Of a stretch of 64,000 bases of DNA, positions 1 to 7,920 are shown in pieces; positions within the stretch are counted from its first letter, which is position 1; each line of letters begins with the position of its first letter. Both the position numbers and the translations under genes were made by a program. This stretch comes from VXYL01 sp965116935 (GTDB lineage: Bacteria > Pseudomonadota > Gammaproteobacteria > Pseudomonadales > Azotimanducaceae). Below the pieces are notes generated by a model that saw nothing but the letters and a program-made list of their open reading frames with translations, was not told where the DNA came from and did not search any database. Location: contig OZ220737.1 of assembly GCA_965116935.1 (NCBI GenBank), forward strand, positions 310,001 through 374,000, in the 5' to 3' direction.

Positions 1-2
1 AC

Positions 3-380
3 GCCGGCCGCGATCCCACCGGCGGCAGTTGGGTGCAGCCCCACGCCAACGTCGTGCAATGGATCGAGCGCATGTTGAACCCCGCCGCCGGTGGTGACTT
101 CGAGCCTTGGGCCGATCTCGCACCGACGTTGACGCCCCTCCTCAGCGATCAGGTGGCCGGCGTTTTCCTTCCCTGGAGCGTCGCCAACGCCGCAGCCATC
201 GCCGCCGGCAACGAGGAGTTCGAAGTGACCCTCAAGGGCCAGCGCTGGGTGCAGAAGCCGCAGAAGTACCACGCCCGCAGCCTCGCCGCGCTACGCGCCA
301 AGTACGCCGCTGCCGAGGGCAATGCGGAACTCGACGAACTGCTCGAAGCCACCGGCTGCCGCGGCTATCTCAGTGGATGA
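3..380 (+). CDS. Glutathione S-transferase family protein, C-terminal part (5' end outside window)
   Basis: The reading frame is open from the first bases of the window, so only the C-terminal part is seen; the internal GTG at 33 is not the true start. The visible segment is an all-helical, alanine- and leucine-rich stretch with VVQWIERMLNP near its start and DELLEATGC near the end, as in the C-terminal domain of cytosolic glutathione S-transferases. The thioredoxin-like N-terminal domain with the glutathione site is not in the window. The stop lies 9 bases before the next gene, so the two may be cotranscribed. The family call rests on the general look of the C-terminal domain and is moderate. 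Confidence 0.55.
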   Translation, partial: AGRDPTGGSWVQPHANVVQWIERMLNPAAGGDFEPWADLAPTLTPLLSDQVAGVFLPWSVANAAAIAAGNEEFEVTLKGQRWVQKPQKYHARSLAALRAKYAAAEGNAELDELLEATGCRGYLSG

Positions 381-389
381 GCTAGTCGG

Positions 390-779
390 ATGAAGCCACC
401 TGTGACGAGCACGACCGTGCGCGACATCCTGATGCGCATTGCCGTGGTGGGCCTTGGCCTGTGGATTGCCGGAGAGATCGTTCCCGGCGTCACCATCACG
501 GGCCTGCCCACGCTCATCATGGCGGCGGCGGTGCTCGGCTTCCTCAACGCCATCGTCAAGCCCATCCTCGTGCTGCTGTCCCTGCCATTCATCCTCGTAA
601 CGCTCGGGCTCTTCCTGTTCGTGCTCAACGCAGCGACCTTCGCCCTCGCGGCGTGGCTGTTCGAGGGCTTCCGTGTGGATGGCTTCGGCTCCGCCCTGCT
701 CGGCTCCATCGTGGTGAGCATCGCGGCATGGGCGGTCGCAGTCCTGATTCAGGGTGACCGGCGCCGCTCGCAATCCTGA
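390..779 (+). CDS. Phage holin family 4 / YvlD-like small membrane protein
   Basis: The 129-residue protein is mostly hydrophobic and has four predicted membrane segments, at about residues 13-30, 38-55, 60-86 and 97-115. The motif LGFLNAIVKPILVLLSLPF followed by LGLFLFVLNA is typical of the YvlD/DUF360 family (Pfam Phage_holin_4_2). These are small inner-membrane proteins of unknown role, despite the holin name. It sits just after the glutathione S-transferase gene. No lysis genes are near, so a phage function is unlikely. Confidence 0.85.
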   Translation: MKPPVTSTTVRDILMRIAVVGLGLWIAGEIVPGVTITGLPTLIMAAAVLGFLNAIVKPILVLLSLPFILVTLGLFLFVLNAATFALAAWLFEGFRVDGFGSALLGSIVVSIAAWAVAVLIQGDRRRSQS

Positions 780-822
780 GGGCCAATAGAATCCATCCAA
801 TCTCCAAACCAAAGGCTCCGTC

Positions 823-1611
823 ATGACCATTCAACTCCGCCAAATCTGCCTCGTTGCCCGCGAACTCGATTCCACCATCGACGATCTCGAGGCCATCTTC
901 GGCATCCACCGCTGCTACGTGGACGACGGCGTCGGCAAGTTCGGCCTTGTCAACACGCTGCTGCCCATCGGCAGGAACTTCCTCGAGGTGGTGGTGCCGG
1001 TGGAGGAGAACACGGCGGCCGGCAGGTATCTCGACCGCCGCAACGGCGACGGCGGCTACATGGTCATCTGCCAGGCCGACACGAAGGAGAACCAGCAGGC
1101 GGCACGCGGGCGGGCGCTCGACAATGGCGTCCGCATCGCCTGGGAAGTGGAGCGGGAGGCGTGGAACATCTGCCAGATCCACCCGGGCGACATGAAGGCC
1201 GCGTTCTTTGAAGTCGATTGGGACGGCTCGCTGGGCCAAGATGAAGCGGATTTCCAGGGCAACTGGGAGCCCGCTGGCGGCCGGCAGTGGGAGGACAAGG
1301 TGGACCAAACCACAACCGTCGACTACGCCGCCGTCGAACTGCAAGCGCCGGACCCCGTGGACCTGGCCGAACTTTGGGGCAAGGTGGCCGGTTTGCCGGT
1401 GCGCCGAGAGGGTGCAACCCTGCACATGGCGCTCAACAATGTCGATGTTCGTTTCGTCGAAGCCACCGACGGCCGCGGCGCGGGTCTCGGCGGCCTGGAC
1501 CTGCGCGTGGCGGATCGCCAGAGCATTCTCGCAGCTGCGCGCCAACGAGGCGCCTACGTCGCAGACGACGAAGTGCATGTCTGCGGCGTGCACTTTCGGC
1601 TGGTGGACTGA
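823..1611 (+). CDS. VOC (glyoxalase/dioxygenase superfamily) protein
   Basis: The 262-residue protein has two vicinal-oxygen-chelate modules. The first starts at the N terminus (RQICLVARELDSTIDDLEAIFGI) and the second at about residue 166 (VDYAAVELQAPDPVDLAELWGKVAGL). The length and the double beta-alpha-beta-beta-beta pattern fit glyoxalase-like proteins, which bind a metal ion and a small substrate in a funnel between modules. I cannot assign the substrate. The motif GRNFLEVVVPVEENTAAGRYL matches uncharacterised VOC proteins of proteobacteria. ATG start; it stands alone between the holin-like gene and the tRNA. Confidence 0.8.
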   Translation: MTIQLRQICLVARELDSTIDDLEAIFGIHRCYVDDGVGKFGLVNTLLPIGRNFLEVVVPVEENTAAGRYLDRRNGDGGYMVICQADTKENQQAARGRALDNGVRIAWEVEREAWNICQIHPGDMKAAFFEVDWDGSLGQDEADFQGNWEPAGGRQWEDKVDQTTTVDYAAVELQAPDPVDLAELWGKVAGLPVRREGATLHMALNNVDVRFVEATDGRGAGLGGLDLRVADRQSILAAARQRGAYVADDEVHVCGVHFRLVD

Positions 1612-1790
1612 CGAACGAAGCCCTCCTAACGCGAGCAACGCTTAAGCACATCCGCAAGAAAAGCGTGTACGATTGTTTTCGGAGTTCCGAATCCCGTGCG
1701 TCCCTGCCTTTAGGGGTCAAACGGAAAAGTGCAAAGGCAGTGCGAGAACTTGGCCCGCTCTCGCGCGCTACGCCGATGCAAACGACGGGT

Positions 1791-1892
1791 TGGTGCCCCA
1801 GCCGGGTTTCGAACCCGGACGGCTTGCAGGTTTTGGCTGCAATGGCCGGGGGAGTGCGAGTCCCCTGCGTCTACCAATTCCGCCACTGGGGC
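1791..1892 (-). tRNA. Type II tRNA with Leu-like body, CGC (Ala-codon) anticodon and very long variable arm
   Basis: Read on the minus strand the 102 bases fold as a cloverleaf. The acceptor stem is GCCCCAG/CTGGGGC and ACCA is encoded (discriminator A73 plus CCA). The D arm is GCG-GAATTGGTAGA-CGC, the anticodon stem GGGGA/TCCCC with loop CTCGCAC, and the T arm CCGGG-TTCGAAA-CCCGG. The D loop, A73 and the long extra arm are those of bacterial tRNA-Leu. The seven-base loop nevertheless puts CGC at positions 34-36, which reads the alanine codon GCG. Pair 3-70 is C-G, so the G3-U70 mark used by alanyl-tRNA synthetase is absent. The variable arm is about 30 bases and self-complementary (TTGCAG...CTGCAA), roughly twice the usual length for Leu. 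It may be a mischarged or specialised tRNA, or a decaying gene. Confidence 0.8.
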
Positions 1893-1899
1893 CAGGACT

Positions 1900-1925
1900 G
1901 GCTCGCTCTCGATCGAGAGCGAGCC
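1900..1925. other. Perfect 26-bp palindrome between comEA-like gene and tRNA
   Basis: The sequence from GGCTCGC to GCGAGCC is an uninterrupted inverted repeat centred between bases 1912 and 1913. It lies 7 bases upstream of the tRNA 5' end on the minus strand and 18 bases after the comEA-like stop. No T-run follows on either strand, so it is not a standard intrinsic terminator. It may be a processing hairpin or an operator. Confidence 0.6.
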
Positions 1926-1943
1926 CTTCCTTCCTCCCCCCGG

Positions 1944-2297
1944 TTACTCCGAAGCCGGCTCCTCGCCTGCCCCATCGCCTTCGCTGACGACGATGCGGCC
2001 TTCGTTGCGGCGCACGGTGGCCTCGCCGATTCCCTTCACGCGTGTCAGCTCGTGGGCGTCGTTGAAGCGCCCGTTGGCTTCGCGGAACTCGACGATGGCT
2101 TGCGCCTTGGCGAGGCCCACGCCATTCAGGGTCTTGGCGATGGTTTCCGCGTCCGCCGTGTTGACGTTCACCTGCTCGGCGACGCTATTTGTCGCGAACA
2201 GGAACGCGACGAACATCGTCGCCGCACGCAGGCTGCGGAGAGTTGCCTTGGCTGCCGCACGAGCGACGCTGCCGACATGGTCATGGATTCCGATCAT
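1944..2297 (-). CDS. ComEA-like helix-hairpin-helix protein
   Basis: The 117-residue protein has an N-terminal hydrophobic segment (FVAFLFATNSVA, a probable signal peptide). A helix-hairpin-helix pair follows, beginning VNVNTADAETIAKTLNGVG and ending LTRVKGIGEATV. This is the ComEA/competence protein fold that binds DNA without sequence specificity, in the periplasm or at the inner membrane. The start is placed at the ATG at 2297 because AAGGAAG stands 6-12 bases before it; a TTG seven codons upstream is an alternative. Free-standing short ComEA-like proteins are common in Gammaproteobacteria, and a role in DNA uptake here is only inferred. Confidence 0.85.
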   Translation of the reverse strand: MIGIHDHVGSVARAAAKATLRSLRAATMFVAFLFATNSVAEQVNVNTADAETIAKTLNGVGLAKAQAIVEFREANGRFNDAHELTRVKGIGEATVRRNEGRIVVSEGDGAGEEPASE

Positions 2298-2558
2298 CTT
2301 CACTTCCTTGTGTTGCAAGTCGGTGCGCTCGAGCCGACTGCCGGCCCAACCGCCCGACGAGCTTGGAAGGAAGGAAAGGAAAAATATGTAGGAAAGAAAC
2401 GCTAAACGGTGTGCGAAATCGCCGCTTTCGCGTGTCAGCCAAATCGGATGTCGGTTGCGAGCACGAAGGCCAGCACCGCAGCGAGCTGCAGCGCCCGCAT
2501 CCGCTAGCGCCTGCCAAACCCCTCGCTACGCTCGGCGTCTGGCCCAGCCCTCACCTCC

Positions 2559-2810
2559 CTATGACCTTGCGCTGTCTATCCGGCGGTGGCTTCTTGGCTT
2601 GCGCAGGCGGCGCGGCAAGGTGCAAAGGAAGCCGATGCCGACACCGGCGGCAAACGACGCCAGCAGCCACCAGAACAGGGGCAAGGCCGGGGATTCAAGC
2701 GTGAGAAAGCGAACGTGCACGGGCTCGGCGTTGTCGATGTGCAGAAGCACGGCGAGCAGCAAGGTAACGAGCCCCACAAAGGCCAGTAGGTATCGCCTAA
2801 GCCGCGACAT
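2559..2810 (-). CDS. lapA: LapA-domain small inner-membrane protein
   Basis: The protein has 83 residues and two membrane segments, about 5-23 and 43-63. Between them lies NAEPVHVRFLTLESPALPLFWWLLASF, the signature of the LapA (YciS, DUF1049) family. The tail is strongly basic. LapA works with LapB in control of lipopolysaccharide assembly in Escherichia coli. The gene follows ihfB closely on the same strand (21 bases), an arrangement seen in other Gammaproteobacteria. No lapB is in the window. Confidence 0.85.
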   Translation of the reverse strand: MSRLRRYLLAFVGLVTLLLAVLLHIDNAEPVHVRFLTLESPALPLFWWLLASFAAGVGIGFLCTLPRRLRKPRSHRRIDSARS

Positions 2811-2830
2811 TCGGTGGATGCTTGCCGACG

Positions 2831-3133
2831 CTAGTCGCCGCGGTCGGCGGCGGCCGCGCGATCAACGCGCTCGCGCATCTCCTTGCCAGGCTTGAAATGC
2901 GGCACATGGCGCCCGCCCAGACCCACCTGTTCCCCGGTGCGTGGGTTGCGGCCGATGCGGGGCGGCCGATAGCGCAGCGCAAAACTGCCGAAGCCGCGAA
3001 TCTCGATGCGACCGCCCTCGGCAAGAGTCCCCGACATCTGATCGAGCATGGTCTTGACGGCAAGCTGTACGTCTCGCACCGGCAGCGATTCGCACTCCGC
3101 CGCAATCTTGAGAATCAACTCAGACCGGGTCAT
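2831..3133 (-). CDS. ihfB: Integration host factor subunit beta
   Basis: This is a 100-residue HU/IHF family protein beginning MTRSELILKIA. The beta-arm region reads GRNPRTGEQVGLGGRHVPHFKPG, and the preceding strand IEIRGFGSFALRYR is characteristic of the beta subunit. IHF is a heterodimer that bends DNA in replication, recombination and transcription. The start is the ATG at 3133, which gives the normal N terminus; longer versions upstream lack family similarity. It lies downstream of rpsA, separated by about 220 bases that contain repeats. The call is firm. Confidence 0.95.
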   Translation of the reverse strand: MTRSELILKIAAECESLPVRDVQLAVKTMLDQMSGTLAEGGRIEIRGFGSFALRYRPPRIGRNPRTGEQVGLGGRHVPHFKPGKEMRERVDRAAAADRGD

Positions 3134-3204
3134 CAGCCCCGCACACCCTCCACCAGTCGGACAAACGACACTACCAGCCCTTCGCCACCAATGCACGCTT
3201 GCGC

Positions 3205-3340
3205 TTCGGAGGGGACGTGCATGTCCCGTCCCGTGCCGAGCCTATCGGCTGCGTTCAGCATTCCTTCGTAGGGGACGGGCTTGTCCCGTCTCGAATTTGT
3301 CGACGCTTTCAACGGCCCGGGGACAAGCCCCGCCCCTGCG
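3205..3340. repeat. GTAG-headed hairpin repeats (GGGACGGGCTTGTCCC type)
   Basis: Two related units occur between rpsA and ihfB: GGGGACGTGCATGTCCCG at about 3210 and GTAGGGGACGGGCTTGTCCC at 3268. A degenerate inverse, GGGGACAAGCCCCGCCCC, follows at about 3320. The same unit recurs at 27473. The GTAG start followed by a hairpin is the layout of REP sequences. The block separates the rpsA stop from the ihfB start. Confidence 0.7.
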
Positions 3341-3352
3341 GGGCGCTAGCGC

Positions 3353-5050
3353 CTACTCCTCGCGGTCGGCCTTGCCCATCTGCTCCTTGATGAGGGCTCC
3401 CAACGTGGTTGGGGCTGGGCGGGAATCGCGACTTTGATCGCCGCGTTGGTAATCGCGGTGGGCGCGGCGTTCGTCGTCGAGGTGGCGGGCCTTGATGGAA
3501 AGCCCCAAGGTGCGGTTCTTGCGGTCGATGCTGACGATCTTCGCTTCCACCTCGTCGCCGACGTTGAGTTCGCTGCGGGCGTCCGCGACGCGGCCCACGG
3601 AAATCTCCGACACCTTGAGGATGCCGCGCACGTCCTCGGCGAGTTCCACCTCGGCCTCGCGCTGATCCACCTCGGTGACTACGCCCTTGACGATGCTGTT
3701 GCGCTCGTTAACGGCGATGTAGTCGGCGAAGGCGTCCTGGTCGAGCTGCTTGATGCCAAGCGAGATGCGTTCGCGCTCGGGGTCGATGGCAAGAATGACC
3801 GACTCGATCTCCTCGCCCTTGCTGTGCCGCCGGATGACTACCTCGCCGGGCTCGTTCCAGGAGATGTCGGAGAGGTGAACCAGGCCGTCGATGCCGCCTT
3901 CGAGGCCGATGAAGATGCCGAAGTCCGTGATCGACTTGATGCGCCCGCTGATGCGGTCGCCACGCGCATGGCCGGCGGCGAACTCGTCCCAAGGGTTGGG
4001 GCGGCACTGCTTGATGCCGAGCGAGATGCGTCGCCGCTCTTCGTCAATGTCGAGCACCATGACTTCCACGGCATCGCCCACTGCGACAACTTTCGTCGGA
4101 TGCACGTTCTTGTTGGTCCAGTCCATCTCGGAGACGTGCACCAGCCCTTCGACGCCCTCCTCGATCTCGGCGAAACAGCCGTAGTCAGTGAGGTTGGTGA
4201 CCGTGGCCGGCACCCGGGCGCCGATCGGATAGCGCCGCGTGAGGTCCACCCACGGATCGTCGCCAAGCTGCTTCATGCCGAGCGAAACGCGGTTCTTCTC
4301 GCGGTCGAACTTGAGGATGCGCACCCTCACCTCGTCGCCCACCGTCACCATCTCGCTCGGATGGCGGATGCGCCGCCATGCCATGTCGGTGATGTGCAGC
4401 AGGCCATCGACGCCGCCGAGATCGACGAACGCGCCGTAGTCGGTGAGGTTCTTGACGATGCCGGGCACGTCCTGACCCTCTTGCAGCGACGCGAGCAGGG
4501 CTTCCCGCTCGACGCTGTTCTCCTCCTCGAGCACCGCCCGCCGGGAGACGACGACGTTGTTGCGCTTCTGGTCCAGCTTGATGACCTTGAAGTCGAGCAC
4601 CTTGCCTTCGAGGTGCGCCGTCTCGCGCAGGGGTCGGATGTCCACCAGCGAGCCCGGCAGGAAGGCGCGGATGTTGCTGATGTCCACGGTGAAGCCGCCC
4701 TTCACCTTGTTGTTCAGCATTCCCTTGACCGCTTCGCCCTCCTCGAAGGCTTCTTCGAGCATCAGCCACGACTCGGCGCGGCGGGCCTTCTCGCGCGAGA
4801 GCCTCGTCTCGCCGAAGCCGTCGTCAACGACTTCCATCGCCACCTTCACCTGATCGCCCACCGCCAGCTCGAACTCGCCGCCTTCGGAGACGAACTGGCT
4901 GCGCGGGATCACTCCCTCGGACTTCAGCCCAGCGTGGACGGTGACGAACTCTCGGTCGATGTCCACGACCGTGCCGGTGACGATGGAGCCCGGTGCCATC
5001 TCGATGGTCGCCAAGCTCTCCTCAAAAAGGTCCGCGAAGTTTTCTGCCAT
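3353..5050 (-). CDS. rpsA: 30S ribosomal protein S1
   Basis: The 565-residue protein (Escherichia coli S1 has 557) contains six S1 RNA-binding repeats. The clearest are from about residue 195 onward, each with GAFVDLGG.DGLLH, GCFAEIEEGVEGLVHVSEM or GIFIGLEGGIDGLVHLSDI. S1 binds mRNA on the 30S subunit and helps initiation. It follows cmk on the same strand, with 36 bases between the cmk stop and the rpsA ATG, as is usual. The C-terminal tail RAHRDYQRGDQSRDS.. is divergent. The large antisense reading frame over this gene is a product of GC bias. Confidence 0.97.
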   Translation of the reverse strand: MAENFADLFEESLATIEMAPGSIVTGTVVDIDREFVTVHAGLKSEGVIPRSQFVSEGGEFELAVGDQVKVAMEVVDDGFGETRLSREKARRAESWLMLEEAFEEGEAVKGMLNNKVKGGFTVDISNIRAFLPGSLVDIRPLRETAHLEGKVLDFKVIKLDQKRNNVVVSRRAVLEEENSVEREALLASLQEGQDVPGIVKNLTDYGAFVDLGGVDGLLHITDMAWRRIRHPSEMVTVGDEVRVRILKFDREKNRVSLGMKQLGDDPWVDLTRRYPIGARVPATVTNLTDYGCFAEIEEGVEGLVHVSEMDWTNKNVHPTKVVAVGDAVEVMVLDIDEERRRISLGIKQCRPNPWDEFAAGHARGDRISGRIKSITDFGIFIGLEGGIDGLVHLSDISWNEPGEVVIRRHSKGEEIESVILAIDPERERISLGIKQLDQDAFADYIAVNERNSIVKGVVTEVDQREAEVELAEDVRGILKVSEISVGRVADARSELNVGDEVEAKIVSIDRKNRTLGLSIKARHLDDERRAHRDYQRGDQSRDSRPAPTTLGALIKEQMGKADREE

Positions 5051-5086
5051 GTTGTCCCGTGGTGGTCGTGTTTGGTTGCGAGCGCC

Positions 5087-5773
5087 TTAAGCGCTCGATA
5101 TAGCCTGCCGACTGGCCGCAAGAGCAAGCACTTTGCCGGCGACTTCCTCGATCGACAGCGAGGTCGAATCGATCGTCACGGCATCGGGTGCTTGCACGAG
5201 AGGCGCGACAGGCCGGGTGCGGTCACGTTCGTCGCGTTCCCGGATGCTCTCAAAAAGGCGCGGCAGACTAACATTAGGCCCCGTTTGCTTCAACTGCTTG
5301 AGTTGCGCGAAACGGCGCCGGGCGCGTTCCTCCACGCTGGCGGTGAGGAATATCTTCACCAGGGCGTCCGGAAAAACAACGGTTGCCATGTCGCGACCGT
5401 CCGCGACCAGCCCCGGCGGCATTCGCAGCGCCCGCTGCGCGGCGAGCAGCGCGGCCCGCACGGGCGCCAATGCCGCCACGTGGGACGCCGTCGCCGCAGC
5501 CTCGTCGCCTCGGATGGCATCGCCAAGTTCCTCGCCGTCCACCGTGACGCCTGTGCCGGTGAAGCGAATCGTCAGGCTTCGCACCATGGCGACGAGTGCC
5601 GTCGCATCATCTTCCGCCACCCCGCGCCGCCGGGCTGAGACGCCAACTGCGCGATAAAGCGCGCCGCTGTCGAGCAGATGCCAGCCGAGCTCCCCCGCCA
5701 CGGTCGCGGCCACCGACCCCTTGCCGGCGCCGCCGGGGCCGTCGATGGCGATCACTGGTGGAAGTCCCTTCAA
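5087..5773 (-). CDS. cmk: Cytidylate kinase
   Basis: The 228-residue protein carries the P-loop GPGGAGKGS at residues 12-20 and LDSGALYRAVG shortly after. DGRDMATVVFPDALVKIFLTAS marks the middle of the CMP kinase fold. It phosphorylates CMP and dCMP with ATP. The start shown is TTG; a GTG six codons later would cut into the strand before the P-loop. The unusual start lies next to a hairpin repeat at 5835-5965 that occupies the place where aroA normally overlaps or precedes cmk. It forms a unit with rpsA downstream. Confidence 0.95.
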   Translation of the reverse strand: MKGLPPVIAIDGPGGAGKGSVAATVAGELGWHLLDSGALYRAVGVSARRRGVAEDDATALVAMVRSLTIRFTGTGVTVDGEELGDAIRGDEAAATASHVAALAPVRAALLAAQRALRMPPGLVADGRDMATVVFPDALVKIFLTASVEERARRRFAQLKQLKQTGPNVSLPRLFESIRERDERDRTRPVAPLVQAPDAVTIDSTSLSIEEVAGKVLALAASRQAISSA

Positions 5774-5834
5774 GGGTTGCGGAGCCTCGGCGGTGTCTTG
5801 CCTTGGCCTGTGCGGCGCTCTGCGGGGCCGTCCA

Positions 5835-5965
5835 GAGGGAGGGCGTCCCGCCCTCCATCGCGCCGCAAGGCGCGCAGCACGCTCGCTGCACTCGCAGGAG
5901 ACTCAGGCAAGACAGGCAAGAGGCGCGCCTGACGGCGCGCATGGAGGGCGGGACGCCCTCCCTCC
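5835..5965. repeat. Hairpin repeat pair (GAGGGCG-CGCCCTC type)
   Basis: Left arm GAGGGAGGGCGTCCCGCCCT and right arm GGAGGGCGGGACGCCCTCCC are inverted copies about 80 bases apart. GC-rich inner hairpins (GCGCCGCAAGGCGCG, GCGCGCC..GGCGCGC) lie between them. A very similar composite, including the CAGCAC.CTCGCTGCA segment, recurs at 56935-57065. It fills the 228 bases between tyrA and cmk. Confidence 0.8.
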
Positions 5966-6001
5966 AGCAAGGTTCGCGTCGCAAACCTCCGCTGGGCTTC
6001 C

Positions 6002-6829
6002 CTACCGATCGGCATCGAGGCCACGTCGGACACGGCTCACCTCGGCGATGGCGGCGCGAAGCGCCTGTGGGTCGGAGCGTGCGGCCTCCGCGAGTTCTGC
6101 CAAGCGCGCGGAGAACTCGTCGAGACGCCGCGACACGGCCGGTGCGTTGGCGCCCAGGATTTGGCTCCACACGTCTGCATCGGCGCCGGCGATGCGGGTG
6201 AAGTCGCGGAAGCCGCCGCCGACGTAGCCCAAGGCGTCGGCGTCGGCGGCAAGGCGCATGAGCGCGAAGGCAAGCAAGTGCGGGACGTGGCTGGTGACCG
6301 CGAGCAGATCGTCGTGCACAGCGGCGTCCTCGATCATCGTCGTGGCGCCGACTGCCTGCCACCACTCCTGCACGGTGGCCGCGGCGACGGGGTCCGTCGC
6401 CTTGATCGGCGTCAACACCACGCGGCAGCCTTGGAACAGCGCTGCATCCGCGGCGGCGGCGCCTTGGCGTTCGGAGCCCGCTATCGGGTGGCAGGGCACG
6501 AAAGATGGCGGCGGCTCGGGCGCCAGTGCTTCCAGCACCGGCATCTTGACGCTGCCGACGTCGAACACGGGCACACCCGGCAGCCGTGCGTCGGCGTAGC
6601 GAACCATTTGCGCGATGGCTGCGACGGGAACCGCGACGCAGACGCCAGCAACATCGTCCGGCGTCTCGGTCGTCTCGGCATCGATCACGCCGTGCGCCTG
6701 CGCCTCGGCAATCGCTCCTGGCGACGCATCCATCCCCAGCACGCGGTCGAACAGCCCTGCCCGTCGCGCCGCGAGCGCAAAGGAGCCGCCAACCAGGCCA
6801 GTGCCGACGAGCAGCAGCGAGCGGCTCAC
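6002..6829 (-). CDS. tyrA: Prephenate dehydrogenase
   Basis: The 275-residue protein has the NAD-binding Rossmann motif GTGLVGGSFA at residues 9-18. The substrate-site motif CHPIAGSE falls at 113-120, and the paired histidines of SHVPHLLAFA at 180-189. It oxidises prephenate to 4-hydroxyphenylpyruvate in tyrosine synthesis. The GTG start overlaps the hisC stop (GTGA). In pseudomonads TyrA is fused to AroA; here the protein ends after the dehydrogenase and no aroA follows. The C terminus runs almost to the repeat block. Confidence 0.93.
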   Translation of the reverse strand: MSRSLLLVGTGLVGGSFALAARRAGLFDRVLGMDASPGAIAEAQAHGVIDAETTETPDDVAGVCVAVPVAAIAQMVRYADARLPGVPVFDVGSVKMPVLEALAPEPPPSFVPCHPIAGSERQGAAAADAALFQGCRVVLTPIKATDPVAAATVQEWWQAVGATTMIEDAAVHDDLLAVTSHVPHLLAFALMRLAADADALGYVGGGFRDFTRIAGADADVWSQILGANAPAVSRRLDEFSARLAELAEAARSDPQALRAAIAEVSRVRRGLDADR

Positions 6830-7920
6830 ATCACCTCGGCGAGCGCATCGAGAAAGCGACGGTTCTCGTCGGGCAAGCCCACGGTTACGCGCAGGTGGTT
6901 TGGCAGCCCATAGTTTGCAACCGGGCGGACGATCACACCGCGATGCAACAGGGCATCGTAAATGCCACCAGCCTCGCGGCCGATGTCCACAGTGACGAAG
7001 TTGCCCACCGAGGGAATCCAGCCCAAACCGAGCGCAGCAAGACCCGCCTCGATCTCGGCCATGCCCTCCTCGTTCAGACGGCGACTTTCGATGACATAGT
7101 CGGCGTCGGCGAGCGCGGCCTCGGCCGCCGCCAAGGCAAGGCTGTTGACGTTGAACGGCTGTCGCAGACGGTTCAGAAGGTCTGCGAACTCCGCGGAGCT
7201 CACGCCATAGCCCACCCGCAGCGACGCCAGCCCATGCACCTTGGAGAAGGTGCGCGTCACCATCAGGTTGTCGTAGCGCTCCGTCAGGCGCACGCCGTCC
7301 GGGTAGCCGCGCTTCGTCACGTATTCCGCATAGGCCTCGTCCAGCACCACCCAGACCGAGGGCGGAACGGCGTCGAGAAAGCGCACCAAGGTGCGCTCGT
7401 CAACCCAGGTTCCCGTGGGGTTGTTCGGATTGGCGATGAAGACGACGCGCGTCGTCGCGTCGATGGCAGCGGCGAAGGCCTCAAGGTCGTGGCCATGCTG
7501 CCGTGCGGGAATGCGCGTCAGCACGCCGCCGGCGGCCGTGATGGCAAGCGGATAGACGACGAAGGCATGTTCGTCGCAGATGCCGCGACAGCCGGGCGAG
7601 AGCGCCACCCGGGCCGCGAGTTCGAGCACGTCGTTGGAGCCATTGCCGAGCGTGATTCGCTCCGGCACCACCCCCAGGTGGGCCGAGAGCGCGCCCTTGA
7701 GCCGGTGTCCGCTGCCGTCGGGGTAGCGCGAAAGCTCGGCGAATCCGCCTTCGAGCGCTCGTCGGACACCCGGTCCGGGGCCGCGCGGGTTCTCGTTGCT
7801 CGCGAGCTTCACCGCATCGTCGATGCCAAGTTCCCGCGCCAGCTCCTCGAGTGGCTTGCCCGGCTGATACGGCGTCAGGCCGGCGATGGCGGAGTTGACG
7901 CTAGCCGGCCCCGCGGCCAT
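6826..7920 (-). CDS. hisC: Histidinol-phosphate aminotransferase
   Basis: This is a fold-type I PLP enzyme of 364 residues. Counting from the GTG three bases further up, the motifs are ANPNNPTG at 164-171, DEAYAEY at 195-201 and the PLP lysine in TFSKVHGLASLRVGYG (Lys228). It converts imidazole-acetol phosphate to histidinol phosphate; in this gene order HisC-type enzymes can also transaminate aromatic keto acids. The ATG at 7920 overlaps the pheA stop as TGATG; the GTG at 7923 is equally possible. It is part of serC-pheA-hisC-tyrA. Confidence 0.94.
   Translation of the reverse strand: MAAGPASVNSAIAGLTPYQPGKPLEELARELGIDDAVKLASNENPRGPGPGVRRALEGGFAELSRYPDGSGHRLKGALSAHLGVVPERITLGNGSNDVLELAARVALSPGCRGICDEHAFVVYPLAITAAGGVLTRIPARQHGHDLEAFAAAIDATTRVVFIANPNNPTGTWVDERTLVRFLDAVPPSVWVVLDEAYAEYVTKRGYPDGVRLTERYDNLMVTRTFSKVHGLASLRVGYGVSSAEFADLLNRLRQPFNVNSLALAAAEAALADADYVIESRRLNEEGMAEIEAGLAALGLGWIPSVGNFVTVDIGREAGGIYDALLHRGVIVRPVANYGLPNHLRVTVGLPDENRRFLDALAEVM

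Noticed and set aside
390..779. Phage lysis module suggested by the holin-family name
   Set aside because: No endolysin or phage genes are near, and YvlD-like proteins are common chromosomal membrane proteins.
1791..1892. Group I intron or ordinary tRNA-Leu(GAG) reading
   Set aside because: The extra bases lie in the variable arm and form a short hairpin, far too small for an intron; a five-pair anticodon stem only allows loop CTCGCAC, not GAG.
3434..5638. 734-residue frame on the plus strand over rpsA and cmk
   Set aside because: It is the antisense of two certain genes and has no family features; long antisense frames are common at this GC content.
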